Shown piece after piece: positions 11,387-24,085 of a stretch of DNA of 64,000 nucleotides. The DNA comes from Trichosphaerium sp. ATCC 40318 (taxonomy: Eukaryota; Discosea; Flabellinia; Trichosidae): contig JALMLS010000268.1 of the NCBI GenBank assembly GCA_038496445.1, forward strand, positions 372,001 through 436,000, given 5' to 3'. The notes under the pieces are model-generated. The model made no database searches and was not told the origin of the DNA. It was given only the letters and a program-made list of their open reading frames with translations. The position numbers were made by a program, and so were the translations under genes. Position 1 is the stretch's first letter. Every line of letters begins with the position of its first letter.

Positions 11387-11476
11387 TTTATATTTTGTTT
11401 GTCAGACTAGACGTTTTTTGACCTCCTTTCGCTCCCAAATTGTCAGAAGTGCATGCGCGTGCTATAAGCATCAACC
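11387..11476. promoter_or_regulatory. Short shared promoter region between divergent genes
   Basis: Only 90 bases separate the start of the F-box/DGHHK gene (minus) and the start of NCKAP1 (plus). Both promoters and both 5' leaders must lie here or within the genes. No TATA box or other known element stands out. Confidence 0.4.
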
Positions 11477-14400
11477 ATGACAGACCAACAAACACACGAT
11501 AGATTAATAAACCTAAATGGCCTCGGCAGAGGTATTTTGGCGCAGCTCTACAATCTTAAGGCCTACTGGTACTATTCGCACCCAGCGTAGTTACTTACCT
11601 TGCTAAAGGAACGACGCTAAACGAAAACCTCCTTTTCTCGCGGACCAACGATACACAGCCATCAACAAGCTAGTCAAGCGCAAATTCCCTGAAATACCAC
11701 TACTAGAGAAGGTATGGCGTAAAACGATAATAGATTTCAACTTTAGTTTGCCCCAATACTGTTATATGGCTATTTATAATGCATATTTTAACTAACGAAA
11801 CTCCTTGCACTAAACCTAAAATTTAACGCAGCTCGAACAAAACAACTTGGATTTATACAAAGACAGCGCTACTGAATATGTAAAATTACTCATGCCATAC
11901 TACAACGCATTCGTTGACGCATCAGACTTCCAACAACTCGCTAAGCAAATAATTCTCGAAATAGGCAACAAAACAAGCGAGATATCTGTACGTCGGTTCT
12001 CCGTTACACATCAAATTGACTAAGTTACAAAAAAAATATTTCAAACGCTCTTTTTACCGTGTAATTGCTTACGTGTGTACAGTTTGATATAAACCCAACG
12101 TTTATGGAGAATTTCATGGACATGTATTGTCTGTACATGCAAATCCCGTATTTCGTCCATCTTCTTGAAGAACGAAAGTCCTTCCTTGGTATATTTAACT
12201 TGTGCTATTACCTCGCATACAATGAGCAACAAGAGGAGAGTTTTGCAGGGCACGTCAAGTTGAAAACCAACTGAAAAAAAATCACAAAAAAACTGCACAA
12301 ATTTTGTTTCTCTAGCTAACCCTTCGATAGCATATCTAAATACCTAAACGAATATACTGGCAGTCGTATGTGGAAACAATTTCAACTGGATTTCAAAGCA
12401 ATCGGGTCCAAGGTAAATTCAACATTTTGTAACATGGCTTTTTGTATTTACTTCATTTTATAAAGGTTGTCAATGGCCTTGTACCATTGTTCGTGGATTA
12501 CATGAAAATACGAACACCATCAGGTACATCTCAGTTAATTGCATGTGCGTTGAAAGCATTTTAACGGCCTCTATAGCGCTACGTAAGGATGGCACGTTGA
12601 GTTTGACTATTGATCCTACAAAGCTCACGTTCCCTATTACTCACAGAGTGCGGCACTTGGCATTTATTTTTTATTAACTATTGTTTAGAATTTGAACCTC
12701 ATGCTGGTCGCACAAAAAATTCATACGTGGGTTATGTACAGTTTTTTGTGCTCTCCAGAAGACTTAGGCACTGTATGTGTTTTTAGCTGGTTTTATACTA
12801 TTCGCGTGTTCGTCAGCACTTTGGTCTTATAATGACTTAGGAGAACGCAGTACCTATGCTACAAGCTATTATGAGCGAAGGGTATAATGTACCTGTGTTC
12901 CGCGATGTAACAGCGCCACTTGCTGCTCCATATGAGGATCTCTTTAAAAATTACAAGAGCAAAGCCAACAAAGCTGTAAAATTATACAAACACACAGGAT
13001 TAATCAAGTACGTTTGTCTTTCGCTCGATTAAAAAAAACCCAACGAATACTCGGGTATTTTTATGTGTTTTCCCGTCGTTGGCGTCAGTGATGTTGTGGC
13101 TCATACTTTGATGCAGGGAAGGTGGTACAAAGGGTGTTACAGAAGCTGGATCACAACATCGAAGCAGACGTATATATTTGCGCCAAGAGCTTGAAAATCT
13201 GTATAGATTATTGAAGGATACACCTGCTCTCGTTGGTCCAAAGTTTATGGTACTCATTTTAAATAAAAACCTCGTGCCCGCAATTGACACATTTGACTAG
13301 GTTTGCTTGGCAGCATTGACTTATGCTCGTGAGGAATTGTTCTGGTACTTCCGTCATTGGGGCAATCCTCCTCCAAAGACGTTCAGCAACAAACATAAAC
13401 CAGATGAATTCGCTGATAACCGTATATCCGAGTTAATCTTTAATATTGTTATGCTTACCAATCTCATTCGTGAAAACAAAAAAGGTATCACAATCGTTTT
13501 GACACGTTTATCTGACGACTGTTCTCGTAGCTGCCCAACAATACTTTGCTGAGTACCTTTCTGGTGCTGACTCCTCAAAAGTGGCAGAGGTAGCTCATGG
13601 CGACTTTCCCAATCTCGCTGGACCAGCCGTCAATGCTGCTGTAGAATTTGTAAGGACGCGATTGGTGATGCTTCCCCAAAGAAGCTTGATGAAAATCAAT
13701 TCCTTGTACGTGCATACAGCAATTACCTCATTTAAAATCTAAATATTGCGACTAGGACTGTCGCTTGCATTGGTATCGTGCTGAAGCCACTTTGGCTGCT
13801 GGACGACCAGTTGTGGCAACTAAAACAGCAAAATCAATTCTAACAATGAGCAATGTCATACTACATACTTTGTACGCCCTCCGAATCATCCGTTTTATTC
13901 TTTTTGGAGATTTTTTAAGCAAGAGCTAACGCCAGGTGGTTAGGGTTGTAGATGATATCGAAGGTTTGTTATCTAAATACTGTTCGTTGCGTGAGCTCTG
14001 GTATTTTAGTGATAAATTTGACAAGGTAATATATATGCCACTTTTATTATTGTTATCATCCTAAATGGTATGCAAATAGGTCTTCTACAAATCGATTGCT
14101 GATGGTCCTAATCAACCAACACATTGTATGGCTTTCATGATTTTGTTGAGCCACTTCCCAGAGAACGCAACACCTTTCGATCCTCAAGAGGTACATACAC
14201 AGAATACTCAAGGTGTATTCAGCCTTGTTTCTCACTTTCTTCTTTAGAAATTGCGTATTGGTGATGCAGTATCTGCCAAGGCACAAATATACATGGACAA
14301 GATATGTGGCCGTATTGGATCTCTCATAGATTCTATTGCCAATGAATTTATTACCCATGAAAACCAGGTAATCAATCTTTCAGTTAGTCAAAATTGACAT

Positions 14401-16634
14401 TAACCTTGTTGTCTTGTTTAGTTGTCAGAAGCGAATGGTATATTCAGCTTGGTGAAGAAAAAGACAGATTGGAAACCACCAAAGAATTGGCATGAGCCAG
14501 CACCAGCTGGCACAGAAAGTACCTGGCTCAACCGTGGCGCATTGCAAACGTACACAAAAAATAAGTTTGACATTTTTTTTCTAATGACTCACCCGCAGGT
14601 TGCGACTCTATCAAAAGAATGTAGCACAATTGTGCACTGCTATCAACAATGTCAAGTCAATTTCGATCTATGATAAAGTCTACACTCCTTCAGAGGTATG
14701 TGTACTTTCACCTAAACCAAAAAAAAAGATTATGACTGACGGTATTTGTATAGTGGCTTGTCGATCTTGTAGAAAACTTACTAAAGGGATTCCTTGGTCG
14801 TCTCATCATGACACCGTCCAATCGTCAACCTAATCCTAAGGACCCAGATCCAAATCTAATCCAACCTCCACCAGTCCTCGCTGCACAAATTCAAACGTAC
14901 ATTGGCGTTCTACAAACACTTGAGTATTATGGTTAGTCAGGTTTTTTTTTCAGAAGTAATGAACAATGCATTGACACCTTGTTAGCTGAAATCAATGTGC
15001 TACAAATTGTCGATACTGTCATGTTGAGTCAAGTTCATCATGTTGCTTCTGGTCTACCAGGAGAAGGCGTTGAATGGATGAAGGAAATAGAAAAGAGCAA
15101 CACCTTACCAAAAGATACAATAATTGAAAAGATTGCTACTTGGTATGGTACCTTCTTTTCAGAAAAATTGATACAGACGCCTGGTATTGTATTCAGTCCA
15201 AAGAATAGAGGATTCGTTACCCGGTTATCTCACAACAATTTCAAGTGCGTTAGCAATGTTACACAATTGTTGTTATTGTTACTGACAGTTGTCTTGAAGA
15301 GCTGAAACATATTGTGATTTGAGACAATTGAGGGCATTAATGTCGCTTATTGGCACTTGTGGCTTGAAAGTAATTAATAGAATGATAATGAAGACTATTC
15401 TATACAACGTCAGAACAATCAAGGTAAACGCAACAAACTTTCAATATTCGCTGTTATTTTCTTCTTCGCTCATTGACAACGTATAGGAAATATTGCGTGC
15501 ACTCAAGCCTATGTTGGAAGAAGTATCAAAATGCTATCATATTGAAAATAAGGCAAATCATTTGATACGCGCAAATCTTAAAGAAAAAGGTACCTACTTT
15601 CATACCTGCTTTGTTTTTTTTCGTTTTGTATTATGTTAACAAAATGTGTTTCTAGCTCCATTTATGGATAAGTTTACACGTGCTTCTGTTATCATTGGAA
15701 ATGCGCTCAACTTTAGAGATATTTTATACGAGGCTCACAGGGATGTTTGTGAAGAAACAGTTCCTTTCATCCAACATGCTGTTGAGAATACATTCAATCA
15801 GTATAACAGAAATGTATTTATGGCCATAGACTTTGTTGTACGTAAAATAATGCATGATGTTATTGTCGTAACTCTTAATTAGCCAATGGATGCGCTAGCT
15901 GCTGATCTTGGTATTAAATCTACCTTGTCTGATCAAGAACTTCGTCAATTGCTTCTACCTGGTACTTGTAGTACTTGAATCACTCTTTAGCCACTTACTT
16001 TTGTACTAGAAGCACAAGCTGATGCACAATTATGGGATCTATTGCCAGTGGCATATGCACTAGCATTCCCACTAGCAGGATTCTTCAAAGATGTCAATTA
16101 CGATGTCATGCTTGAAGGTAACGCTATTTCTACAAGTTTAATTGTAAGATAAGATATTAATTATGTTTTTAGCGGATCAAATCAACGCTCACTCTTTGGT
16201 TAAGACAATCAGCGAGTTAATAATTACCTTTAAATCTCTAACGGTGGACAGCAATGACGTGCGAATATTTCAGAGTTGATTTGTTATTTTTCTTTGTTTT
16301 CTAATTATTTGGGCGCTATTAGGAAAAGGATGTAAAGAATTCTTTGGTATTGTTCCTTGAAATGGCAACCACCTTTCTGCTCCGCATGTGCAAGAACAAA
16401 TCAAAAGACAAGACTGTTCCAAGAGAGATAGAGTCCATGTGTATTCTCATTGATCTCGTACGACTTAATGATTTGTTTCTATCTCTACGCTATTGTTTGG
16501 TTAACCAGTTTTAGTTTGTTGATGGCTGTCCATTGATTATGAGAAGCCAAGTCGAGGAAATCCTTCCATACTCGTTCCTGAGGTCCATGTGGCTTCGCTT
16601 GCACAACAAGGCTACCACTGGATACCATTATTAA
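11477..16634 (+). CDS. NCKAP1: Nap1/NCKAP1 (HEM family), WAVE/SCAR complex subunit
   Basis: Structural subunit of the WAVE regulatory complex, which links Rac to Arp2/3 and drives lamellipodia-type actin growth. The start MTDQQTHDRLINLNGLGRGI matches the NCKAP1 N-terminus ([20 protein letters not shown]). Further matches run along about 20 exons: KLVKRKFPEIP (VRKFP in animals), MQIPYFVHLLEERKSFLGIF ([20 protein letters not shown]), ALTYAREELFWYFRHWGNPP (ALSFARDEIIWLLRH), a VYTPSE / PPPVLAAQIQTYIGVLQTLE region ([20 protein letters not shown]), MKTILYNVRTIKEILRAL and VEEILPYSFLRSMWLRLHNK at the end. The first intron (11559-11608) is fixed by the frame YW/NDAKRKPPF. The protein has about the usual length. 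Sra1, Scar and Abi should be encoded elsewhere. Confidence 0.93.
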
Positions 16635-16858
16635 CGGGTAAAAACCCCAGCATCTTGTTGTACACTTATTTATCAAATAAAGAAAATCCCAGTGCAATAT
16701 CTCTTGTAGTTGTTGGTAGGCTAACGTTGGTGTTAAGCTAAACAATACAAGACTTTTGTTGAAATATGAATGTGACATAAAACTATTGCTCTTTTGAACG
16801 CGCGACAAGCTCTTGAAAGAGTTGTGATAATATACAGCGCACGCTGCTCCATTGCAAG

Positions 16859-18853
16859 ATGTTTGTGCGAACTTGTAAGTCAAGAGTGCTGTACACGCCA
16901 AAAAAGAGTACGCATGAGCGACGGGTAAGCAAATCAATGCCGTTTACACTAAAATAAGGCTATCTTGTTATTATAGCCTAAAACTCACCTACAAGCGTAG
17001 ATAAAGCGCTATTATGCCTCTAGTAAGCATAAACTCGACGTAAACGTTGTAATTCATGGACCTCACCCGTCTGTTGCTTCTGAAATTGAAACAAAGCTAA
17101 AAGCTAATAACATATTTGACCGTTGTCAGGCACTTACAAAGAGAGCTATTTCATTCGCGTACGATGGTAAGGCGTCTTTTTTTTTTTGGCATCATCAATG
17201 TCACTCACGTGATTCTTTTTTTCTTTAGTTACAGCACAAAATACAGAATTTAGCAAACACGTGGAGAAGCTTAGCAAAACAGTTCCTGAAACTTTGACAC
17301 TAGTAGACAATTGGACGAATGTATTGTGTAGGCTTTTTACCACAGGGTTTGGTGGTGTTGTCATGCGTTACGGATATGACAGGGATAAGAGTTTTTGCTA
17401 CCTTTGGCATAGTCCTAAAGATCGTATTGAACAAGCGGCTTCTGTAATTACAAGGGAGATAGCGCATCGTGTTTCTGGTGCATATTGTTTCAGGGATGAT
17501 GGCAAGACTTGGTATGCTCCATTAATAGTAGTTTTTGTTTTGTTGTGACGGTATATAAAGGGTTTCTATCTATGGAAAAGCAGGAAAAACAATGAGAGTA
17601 TTACCAGAAGTTGAACATGCTGAAGAGAAGGTTGAGAAAAGTAGTTCTATGAAGTATCAAAACAAAACAATCACACAAATGACATTTAGCGATGCAGTAC
17701 AAGGCGGTGGTTCAGTATTTCACAATGGTAAGGATATTCTTGCAGAATACAAGCTAAAGTGGGGGTTTCCAAAACCTAAGATTAACGAGATTCCCTTGGA
17801 AGTATGTACACCGTGGTGTAGAGAATTCAGTGTACTGACATTTAATTGTAGGTTTATTCAGAGGCATCTTTTTACTTCAATGTCTCCAAGTTTTTACATG
17901 ATAATGGCTTCTATAGTGCCTTTCTATTAAAGGTTCCGGAACCTGATTTTGTAGATGGTTTTGTAACCAAAATACTTGGTGTTCGTAAGACAAACAACTC
18001 ATTTTTTGTATTTTATTCAGTTAGTTTAACTTTTCTGTCCAAAGAGGATATGGCTATTGTTGGTTATGACCCTGTTGACACTAAAACTGAACCGACCGAC
18101 GACAGTGATGAATTTATCTCCCCGTATACACTGCGGGAGGTATGTCTAATTTATTACTGTTCGAGCTTAAAATATGTATAGAAACTTCCAGCTGTTTTTA
18201 CAGCAAATGTGAAACGACCTTTAATATGCAAAATGTTTGTATGGCTTTGGGGAGCGGCTTTTTATGAAAAGAAGCTAAAAAATCAAGTGATTACAGAACA
18301 ACCTGTACCGGCTTTCGGTGTTGCACGTATGTTTTCAAGTACAATTTACATTTAATGACATTTGTCGACAGGCAGTATAAAAACATGGGTATTTGAAAAA
18401 AAAACAGGCAAAATGTGCTTCAGTTTTAAACCTACCAAAACTGGCTGTCAAATGTACATGTCTACAAATGTTGATATTATTCAACGCATGTTAAATCTTG
18501 AAGTAAATTCAAAGGATAAAGTTGTCGAAGGCATACCAGTGCTAAAGGTACGACATTTGTCAGTTTTCTTTATAAGTTGTACTGTGTTTGCTAGTCATGA
18601 CTTTATCAGATTATTCAGCTAAATTTTACTGTAGTGCAAAGGAGACACTATCAAATACGCGCTTGCCATTGGCGCCACTCTTTTAAGTTCTACTGAGACT
18701 CAAGCAAAAGTTGTTGAAGAACTATCACAGGAGGCTATAGATATAGCGAATGATGCTGGAGTTAAAATACCATCCGATATAAAGATGCATGTCAATGTTG
18801 AAGGAAGTACTCTCAGCATGAATGCTAAAGTGACTGACCTACTCAAAGCATAA
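16859..18853 (+). CDS. Hypothetical multi-exon protein
   Basis: I do not recognise this family. The proposed start MFVRTCKSRVLYTPKK is joined over a 103-base intron (16925-17027) to HKLDVNVVIHGPHPSVASEI. Later exons read VTAQNTEFSKHVEKL, VMRYGYDRDKSFCYLWHSP, YKLKWGFPKPKINEIPLE, VYSEASFYFNVSKFLHDNGF, VPEPDFVDGFVTKILGVRK, ICKMFVWLWGAAFYEKKL, IKTWVFEKKTGKMCFSFKPT and a helical C-terminus ending VTDLLKA at 18853. Exon composition and GT-AG borders make it a real gene. The basic, arginine-rich start could be a mitochondrial targeting peptide, but this is a guess. It lies 224 bases after NCKAP1 on the same strand. The first exon is the least certain part. Confidence 0.65.
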
Positions 18854-19026
18854 AACTGTATTAAAAAAACCATTTTGTCGTTGAATTCTGTTCCTTCACA
18901 CTCAGGAATGAATTATAGTTTAGTTTGCAAGAACCACATGACTTAACAGCTCTTAATTAAGTGCTGAATTTCACAGTCGTTTGTTGCTACTGTGGCTGCC
19001 TGTGTGCATTCTTAAAGATATTGACT

Positions 19027-20264
19027 ATGGAACTACCTCAGTACGTTAAATTATCTATTGAGATGCTAAAGATATCTCTTGAACCAATGTTAATAGCCTC
19101 AAATTTTATTGATTCTTTGCTTACGATCTTTATCTTTATCTATTTACAACGTCTCGCGCTTTTTTAATAATAAGTAGTGTACCGAAAGCACCAGAGAGTT
19201 TCAGCATTCTCCTTGAAGTGCCTATAGAGATTCTGTCGGTCATATTTCTAAACCTAGAGCATTCTCGCTTCAATGTCGCTCAAACGTCTAAATACCTCTA
19301 TAATATCATTCGTAGTGTTGTGGGCTACTATAGTATTAGGTTAGACACCAAATCCGATTATGAAACGTTTTTTGGGTATCCTTCAAATCGGCTCGCAAAC
19401 ACGCACCTTGTCTTCCGTAAATGCTATTGGTTTACTGGAACGTACCTGAGGGAGATAACCAACAAGTATAAATTATCATCAATAGATGTTGGATGGTGCA
19501 AGAGGGTTTATGATAGTGATTTGGCATGTCTTCAGGGTGTACCGAGCGTGGATATTTCTGGATGTATAAACATCAATGGGTGTGGCTTGAAACACTTATC
19601 AGGTGTTCACACTATCAATCTATCTAAAACAGAAACAGTAAAAAGTATTGGCGAATTAGCTGGTGTACATACAATCGACCTTAGTTACACTGCTGTGTCA
19701 GACCAAGATATTGCGACAATTGCTGGTGTGCATAATGTCAACCTTCGAGGTTGCACTAATGTGTCTGAGGTTGGACTAAAAGCTCTTGCTGGCGTGCATA
19801 CCATTGACCTAAGTTACTGTACCAATTTAAAAGCCTCGGGCATTGAAGCACTTTCCAATGCTCATCTATACAATATTACATTGTTTGGATGTCAAGTCAA
19901 TCATAAGATTGTTTGTTCGCTCTCTGGTGTGCACACTGTTGATCTTGGTTATTGTGGAGGACTTACAGCAGAAAGTATTAAATGTTTAACTGGTGTTTGT
20001 AACCTTAGTATTGATCAGTGGTCTCATTCTTTGGAGTTTCTGATTACTGATGAATTATTGGATTGTTTGAAAGATATCCATACTCTTAGGTTTACGCCTC
20101 ACAATAAACATACATATACACGTGCTGGAATAATGTCGCTGGCGGATGCATATAAAATCATTGTCTCAAAACCAGGTGATACTACTTTCAACAGTTGCAT
20201 TGAGGACCTAAAGAGGAACAATACAATAGTTCAATTGTTGTCACCAAGACGTTGTTTCCTTTGA
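19027..20264 (+). CDS. F-box and leucine-rich repeat protein, giant-virus-like repeat type
   Basis: Coding is clear from 19206 on: LLEVPIEILSVIFLNLEHSR is F-box-like, followed from about residue 90 by seven or eight repeats of 22 to 24 residues with the core GVHTIDLSYC, for example AGVHNVNLRGCTNVSEVGL and SGVHTVDLGYCGGLTAESIK. This GVHT-L-LS form of LRR is common in giant DNA viruses and some protists. The main exon has no intron over 1 kb, unlike most neighbours. It lacks its own ATG; a possible first exon at 19027 (MELP) joins in frame through a 162-base intron, but a start at GTG 19218 or elsewhere is not excluded. F-box/LRR proteins usually select substrates for ubiquitination. Confidence 0.75.
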
Positions 20265-20437
20265 TGAACGTATGCTAGAATCTACATATGCACGTCAATT
20301 TTTGTTGCTAGTGTAAAATAATGTAGGTGAAGGTGACCATGACTGGCTAGCTACAAAATTTACACCCATGTTGAGTTGTAATTTAAATTGTAATCGTTTA
20401 TTAGTATTGAAATATAGAGCATTATGGTATATGGTTA

Positions 20438-23400
20438 TCACAATAAGGTTTGACCCATTGAATTAGGAAATCTAAAGACTGGTTAACCCAAAAAGTCGGT
20501 AGAAAAGATATTGAAGTTTACTTACGTTGAAAGCCTTTGTTCTTGGTCTGCTATTTTCTTCTCCTGTATCCTTTTCTCTCTGTACTGGTAATATTTGTAT
20601 CCAATTGTAGTAACTATAGTTACTAAAACGAGGAATATAAAGAGTGCCATTAACGCAAGAACCCAAGGAGGTGGAGAGTGAGAGGTTGGTTCTATACTAG
20701 TTTAAAAAAGATGCCATTTGTCATTTGGCTTAAAGCGCCAATATGTCTTCTTACCTTCTGGTATTGGTGCGTAATTTACCACCACTGCCCCAGTCACTTG
20801 TGTATTAGATAACTTACCTACCCGTATGTTACAAAGAAAAGAAGGAAAGGGACAAATTTCAAATGTAAAACAAAGAAATGAGTTTGATACCATTTTCTAG
20901 CTCCCATTCTGCAAAAGCGAGCAAGTTACGTGCAGTCCATGTAGCCGGAAGGCCATCCGGATCAAAATTAATAATTACTTTGGTGCACTTGTTGGACAAG
21001 ACGATGACTACGTCATCTTTTATGTCTAGCAGCTCTATTTTGTTTTAGCACTTCTTGTGGAGTCTCAAATAACGTACCAGCAAGGGCATGTTTCAAAACC
21101 TTATTGGAGATACAGTTTGACGTTACATCAACTTGCAAAGCAGGGCTTATAAAGAAATGCATTTTATCAAAGTCAGGACCTTTTGAAGGTGCCTCTGTAG
21201 GCATATCTGTAGGCGGCGCTGAAGGAGGAATTGTAGGTGTTATAGGTTCCATTGGAGCTTCAGTTGGAGGTGCACTTGTGGGTGCGTTTGTTGTTGGTGG
21301 TTTCGTAGTGGGTGATTGTGTAGTCGGTGGATTTGTCGTTGGTGCGTCTATTGTTGGAGGCACCGTGGTTGGAGGTACCGTGGTTGGTGGCAATGTTGTT
21401 GGAGGCACCGTGGTTGGAGGCACCGTGGTTGGAGGCACCGTGGTTGGTGGCACCGTTGTTGGAGGCACCGTTGTTGGAGGCAATGTTGTTGGTGGCAATG
21501 TCGTTGGTGGTTTTGTTGTAGGTGGACGTGTGGTAGGAGGAAGAGTAGTTGGAGGTTCTGTAGTAGGTGGACGTGTGGTAGGCGCAAGTGTAGTTGGTGG
21601 AAGCGTTGTGGGTGCTTTGGTAGGAGGAGATGTTGTGGGATTGAAAAACGGAGGCATAGTTGGTGTCGCTGTTGGGATCGCTACGGGTGCTATGCTTGGT
21701 GGAATTATGAACTCGCAGTTGGTCACATGTTCGTATATTTCTAGTGCACCACTTTCGCTCCGAGAGATTGTGATATAACTGGTTGCTGCATCGTTGAAGA
21801 GAATATCATAGATATAACCTACAAAAGCATTTTAGTTAAAACCTTATGTGGGTTTCAAAGAGTTGATAATGTACCTTCTTCACTATAAACAGGGATAGGG
21901 GTTGTTGTGTTTTGAGGCTTCATAGCTATTGTACGAAGGTTTTGACCTATGCAAGATAATGTCATTACAACGTATGTCAAAAAACCAGGTTACCTGTTCC
22001 GTTTGTATAAACCAAACATGGTAGTACTCTACTTGTAGCCCACAAACCCGAGTCCAGGCCCTTCTCCTCTACAAATATACCTATCCAACATATGAGTTAA
22101 TATTTACTAAGCTAAATCAATGAAAGTATGACAACTGCTAGCGTTAAGTTTTTGACATACCAGCAGTGCTCGTTATACCAGACTGAAGTTGTAGAGATGT
22201 CGAGTTTGTATCTGTAGCACTCCACCATAAGGTAAAATCGAGAGGCATCCGAGAAAGTTGAACTACTGTATTGAAACCATTGAATGTTTCACTAATATCT
22301 GAAACTTTCGTCTGGAGTTCTGCCGTATAATCCTCTGGGATAGGAATACGTGCTTCAGATATAAACATCTCAAGTACAGCTGTAACAGGAGCAATATCAT
22401 CAGTGGCATTGCCAGACCCGTTATTGTTGCCAGTAGTGCTGGGCTCAAATGTAGTACTATTACCAGCACTTGGAGCAGGGCTGTTAGTACTATTACCAGT
22501 ACTTGGAGTAGGGCTGTTAGTGGTATTACTAGCACTTGGAGCAGGGCTGTTAGTACTATTACCAGCACTTGGAGTAGGGCTATTAGTACTATTACCAGTT
22601 GGATTAGTGGTGCTATTGTCAGCAAACTGAGCTATAATGACAACACTAAAATAACTGTAAAAATATCATTGTTTATAGCTCTAAAAGTGAAGTTATTAGT
22701 ATTAATTGTACGTACGTGTTGATGGCAACTTTACCAAGGAATAATTGTTTACCATCCCAGCGATCATCCTCAGTGTCGACAAGTTTTACCATGTCAGCTC
22801 CGTCGGTTTCTGTAGAGCAAACAGCGTCAAAAGGACCTTCTTTAGGGCCTACAGAGAATACTATGTATGTTTCAACAGCTGTTACTGCTAAGCCCAATCC
22901 CGAAATGCCGTCTGGTTCTCTGCTGCAGTTATTGAGGTCAATCTAATAGAGTAAGTTTATATCACGTGGCGACCTCAAAACAAAAAGAAAAAAATCTAAA
23001 TTTTTGTACGTTTAGGGTTGTAGGCAATATATTGCCGTCATCATCTGTGTCATAATTTTCTAAATCTATTACGTTTATTTCGTTGTTATAATTAACATAG
23101 TAAATTGTTAAGTTGTCCAAAATAAGAAAGTCTCCACTAAAAAAAGAAACAAAGTCAAACATAAGACTGATTTTAACTACTGCGCACCCCCAATCTGTTA
23201 CAAGTGTAGCATCGTTTGTCTCATTTGTATTGAGGAATATTTCAGATCCCTCACTAATGATAGCAGCTGGAAAACTAACAAAGATGTGGATATTTAGGTT
23301 AAAATCACTCAAGCCTTCACCTACAAAAAACATTATAATTAGAAAAAGGGTTTGAAGTTTCCGCAATCACGTGCGTATTACTTCATCAGTATCTGTCATA

Positions 23401-23978
23401 TAGTTGAGTTTGTGTAGTGTATAATCACCTTCTACATTTGCGAAATAGTATATGGTGTGTGAAAAAGAAGACAGCCTTGCCTTGCCGTGTGCCTATTATC
23501 GGAGAAAAAAAAAAAGTGAATTTCTAGTATAGTTCATGTTGGCAACTCAGGAAATGTGTTTAAATGAACGATTCAGTATTGACGTACTGTAGCGGCGCTG
23601 CTAGCGCTGGTTAGCTGTTCACTACAATTGGCGGAACAATTAAGATTTAGTTTATGCATTTCTTGAACGTTCTCGCTGGTGTAAAGAGTATGAATGAGAT
23701 ATTGATTGTCTTCGTCCAGTACTGAACAGTTTGAGTCATCGAACAGCATAAAAAACGTACGGAATATCGATTCAGAAGCAGTATCGTTCATCCAATGCAC
23801 TTGGGACCTGCTAGCAAGCAAACGGGGCTAATTGCATGTCAACACGCCAATAATATCGTATAACGTCTCTCACGCCTAATATAGGCGAAAAGGAGCATAT
23901 TTAAACGGATCTTACCTCATCCATTGCGTATGTGCCCAAAAACAAGACGCAGCATAGTACCAGATGCATTAATCGCAT
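20438..23978 (-). CDS. Mucin-like single-pass membrane protein
   Basis: Probable cell-surface glycoprotein. The first exon (start 23978) is a signal peptide, MRLMHLVLCCVLFLGTYAMD. Several exons of unknown extracellular domain follow (for example SESIFRTFFMLFDDSNCS, IFVSFPAAIISEGSEIFL, VETYIVFSVGPKEGPFDAVC), then Asn-Ser-Thr repeats (22440-22625), another domain with SEARIPIPEDYTAELQTKVS, a long PPTT stalk (about 21200-21660), a short domain with DDVVIVLSNKCTKVIINFD, and near the C-terminus the membrane helix WVLALMALFIFLVLVTIVTT followed by a basic cytoplasmic tail (YQYREKRIQEKK). Many N-glycosylation sites and Pro/Thr runs predict heavy glycosylation. The last small exon ends GQTLL at 20438. 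An adhesin role is inference from architecture only. Confidence 0.75.
21200..21660 (-). repeat. Tandem PPTT coding repeat (Pro/Thr stalk)
   Basis: Fifteen-base units encode PPTTx, read on the minus strand as PPTTLPPTTVPPTT and so on. Some units are near identical (GGAGGCACCGTGGTT on the plus strand, about 21355-21480) and others diverged, so the array has grown by recent local duplication. The opposite strand stays open as Val/Gly repeats, which is a by-product. Confidence 0.85.
22440..22625 (-). repeat. Tandem NSTNSPxPSAG coding repeat
   Basis: About five 33-base units encode GNSTNSPAPSA or close variants. Each unit carries an N-glycosylation site (NST or NTT). It is the upper part of the stalk of the mucin-like membrane protein. 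Confidence 0.8.
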
Positions 23979-24085
23979 CTAGAATCAATAATAATCAATG
24001 AATATAAGAAACCGTAAATGGTTAGGTTCCAGAAAGCGTTTTACTGCTTTTTATGGGATTTTGGTTAAGTCAGTTTTCTACAATT

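Noticed and set aside
16485-16937. Minus-strand frame of 150 codons at the end of NCKAP1
   Set aside because: Overlaps the well-supported last NCKAP1 exon and has no motif.
21104-21778. Plus-strand open frame of GG-V repeats opposite the mucin-like membrane protein
   Set aside because: Same by-product of the PPTT array; the minus-strand gene continues into flanking exons with a signal peptide and membrane helix.
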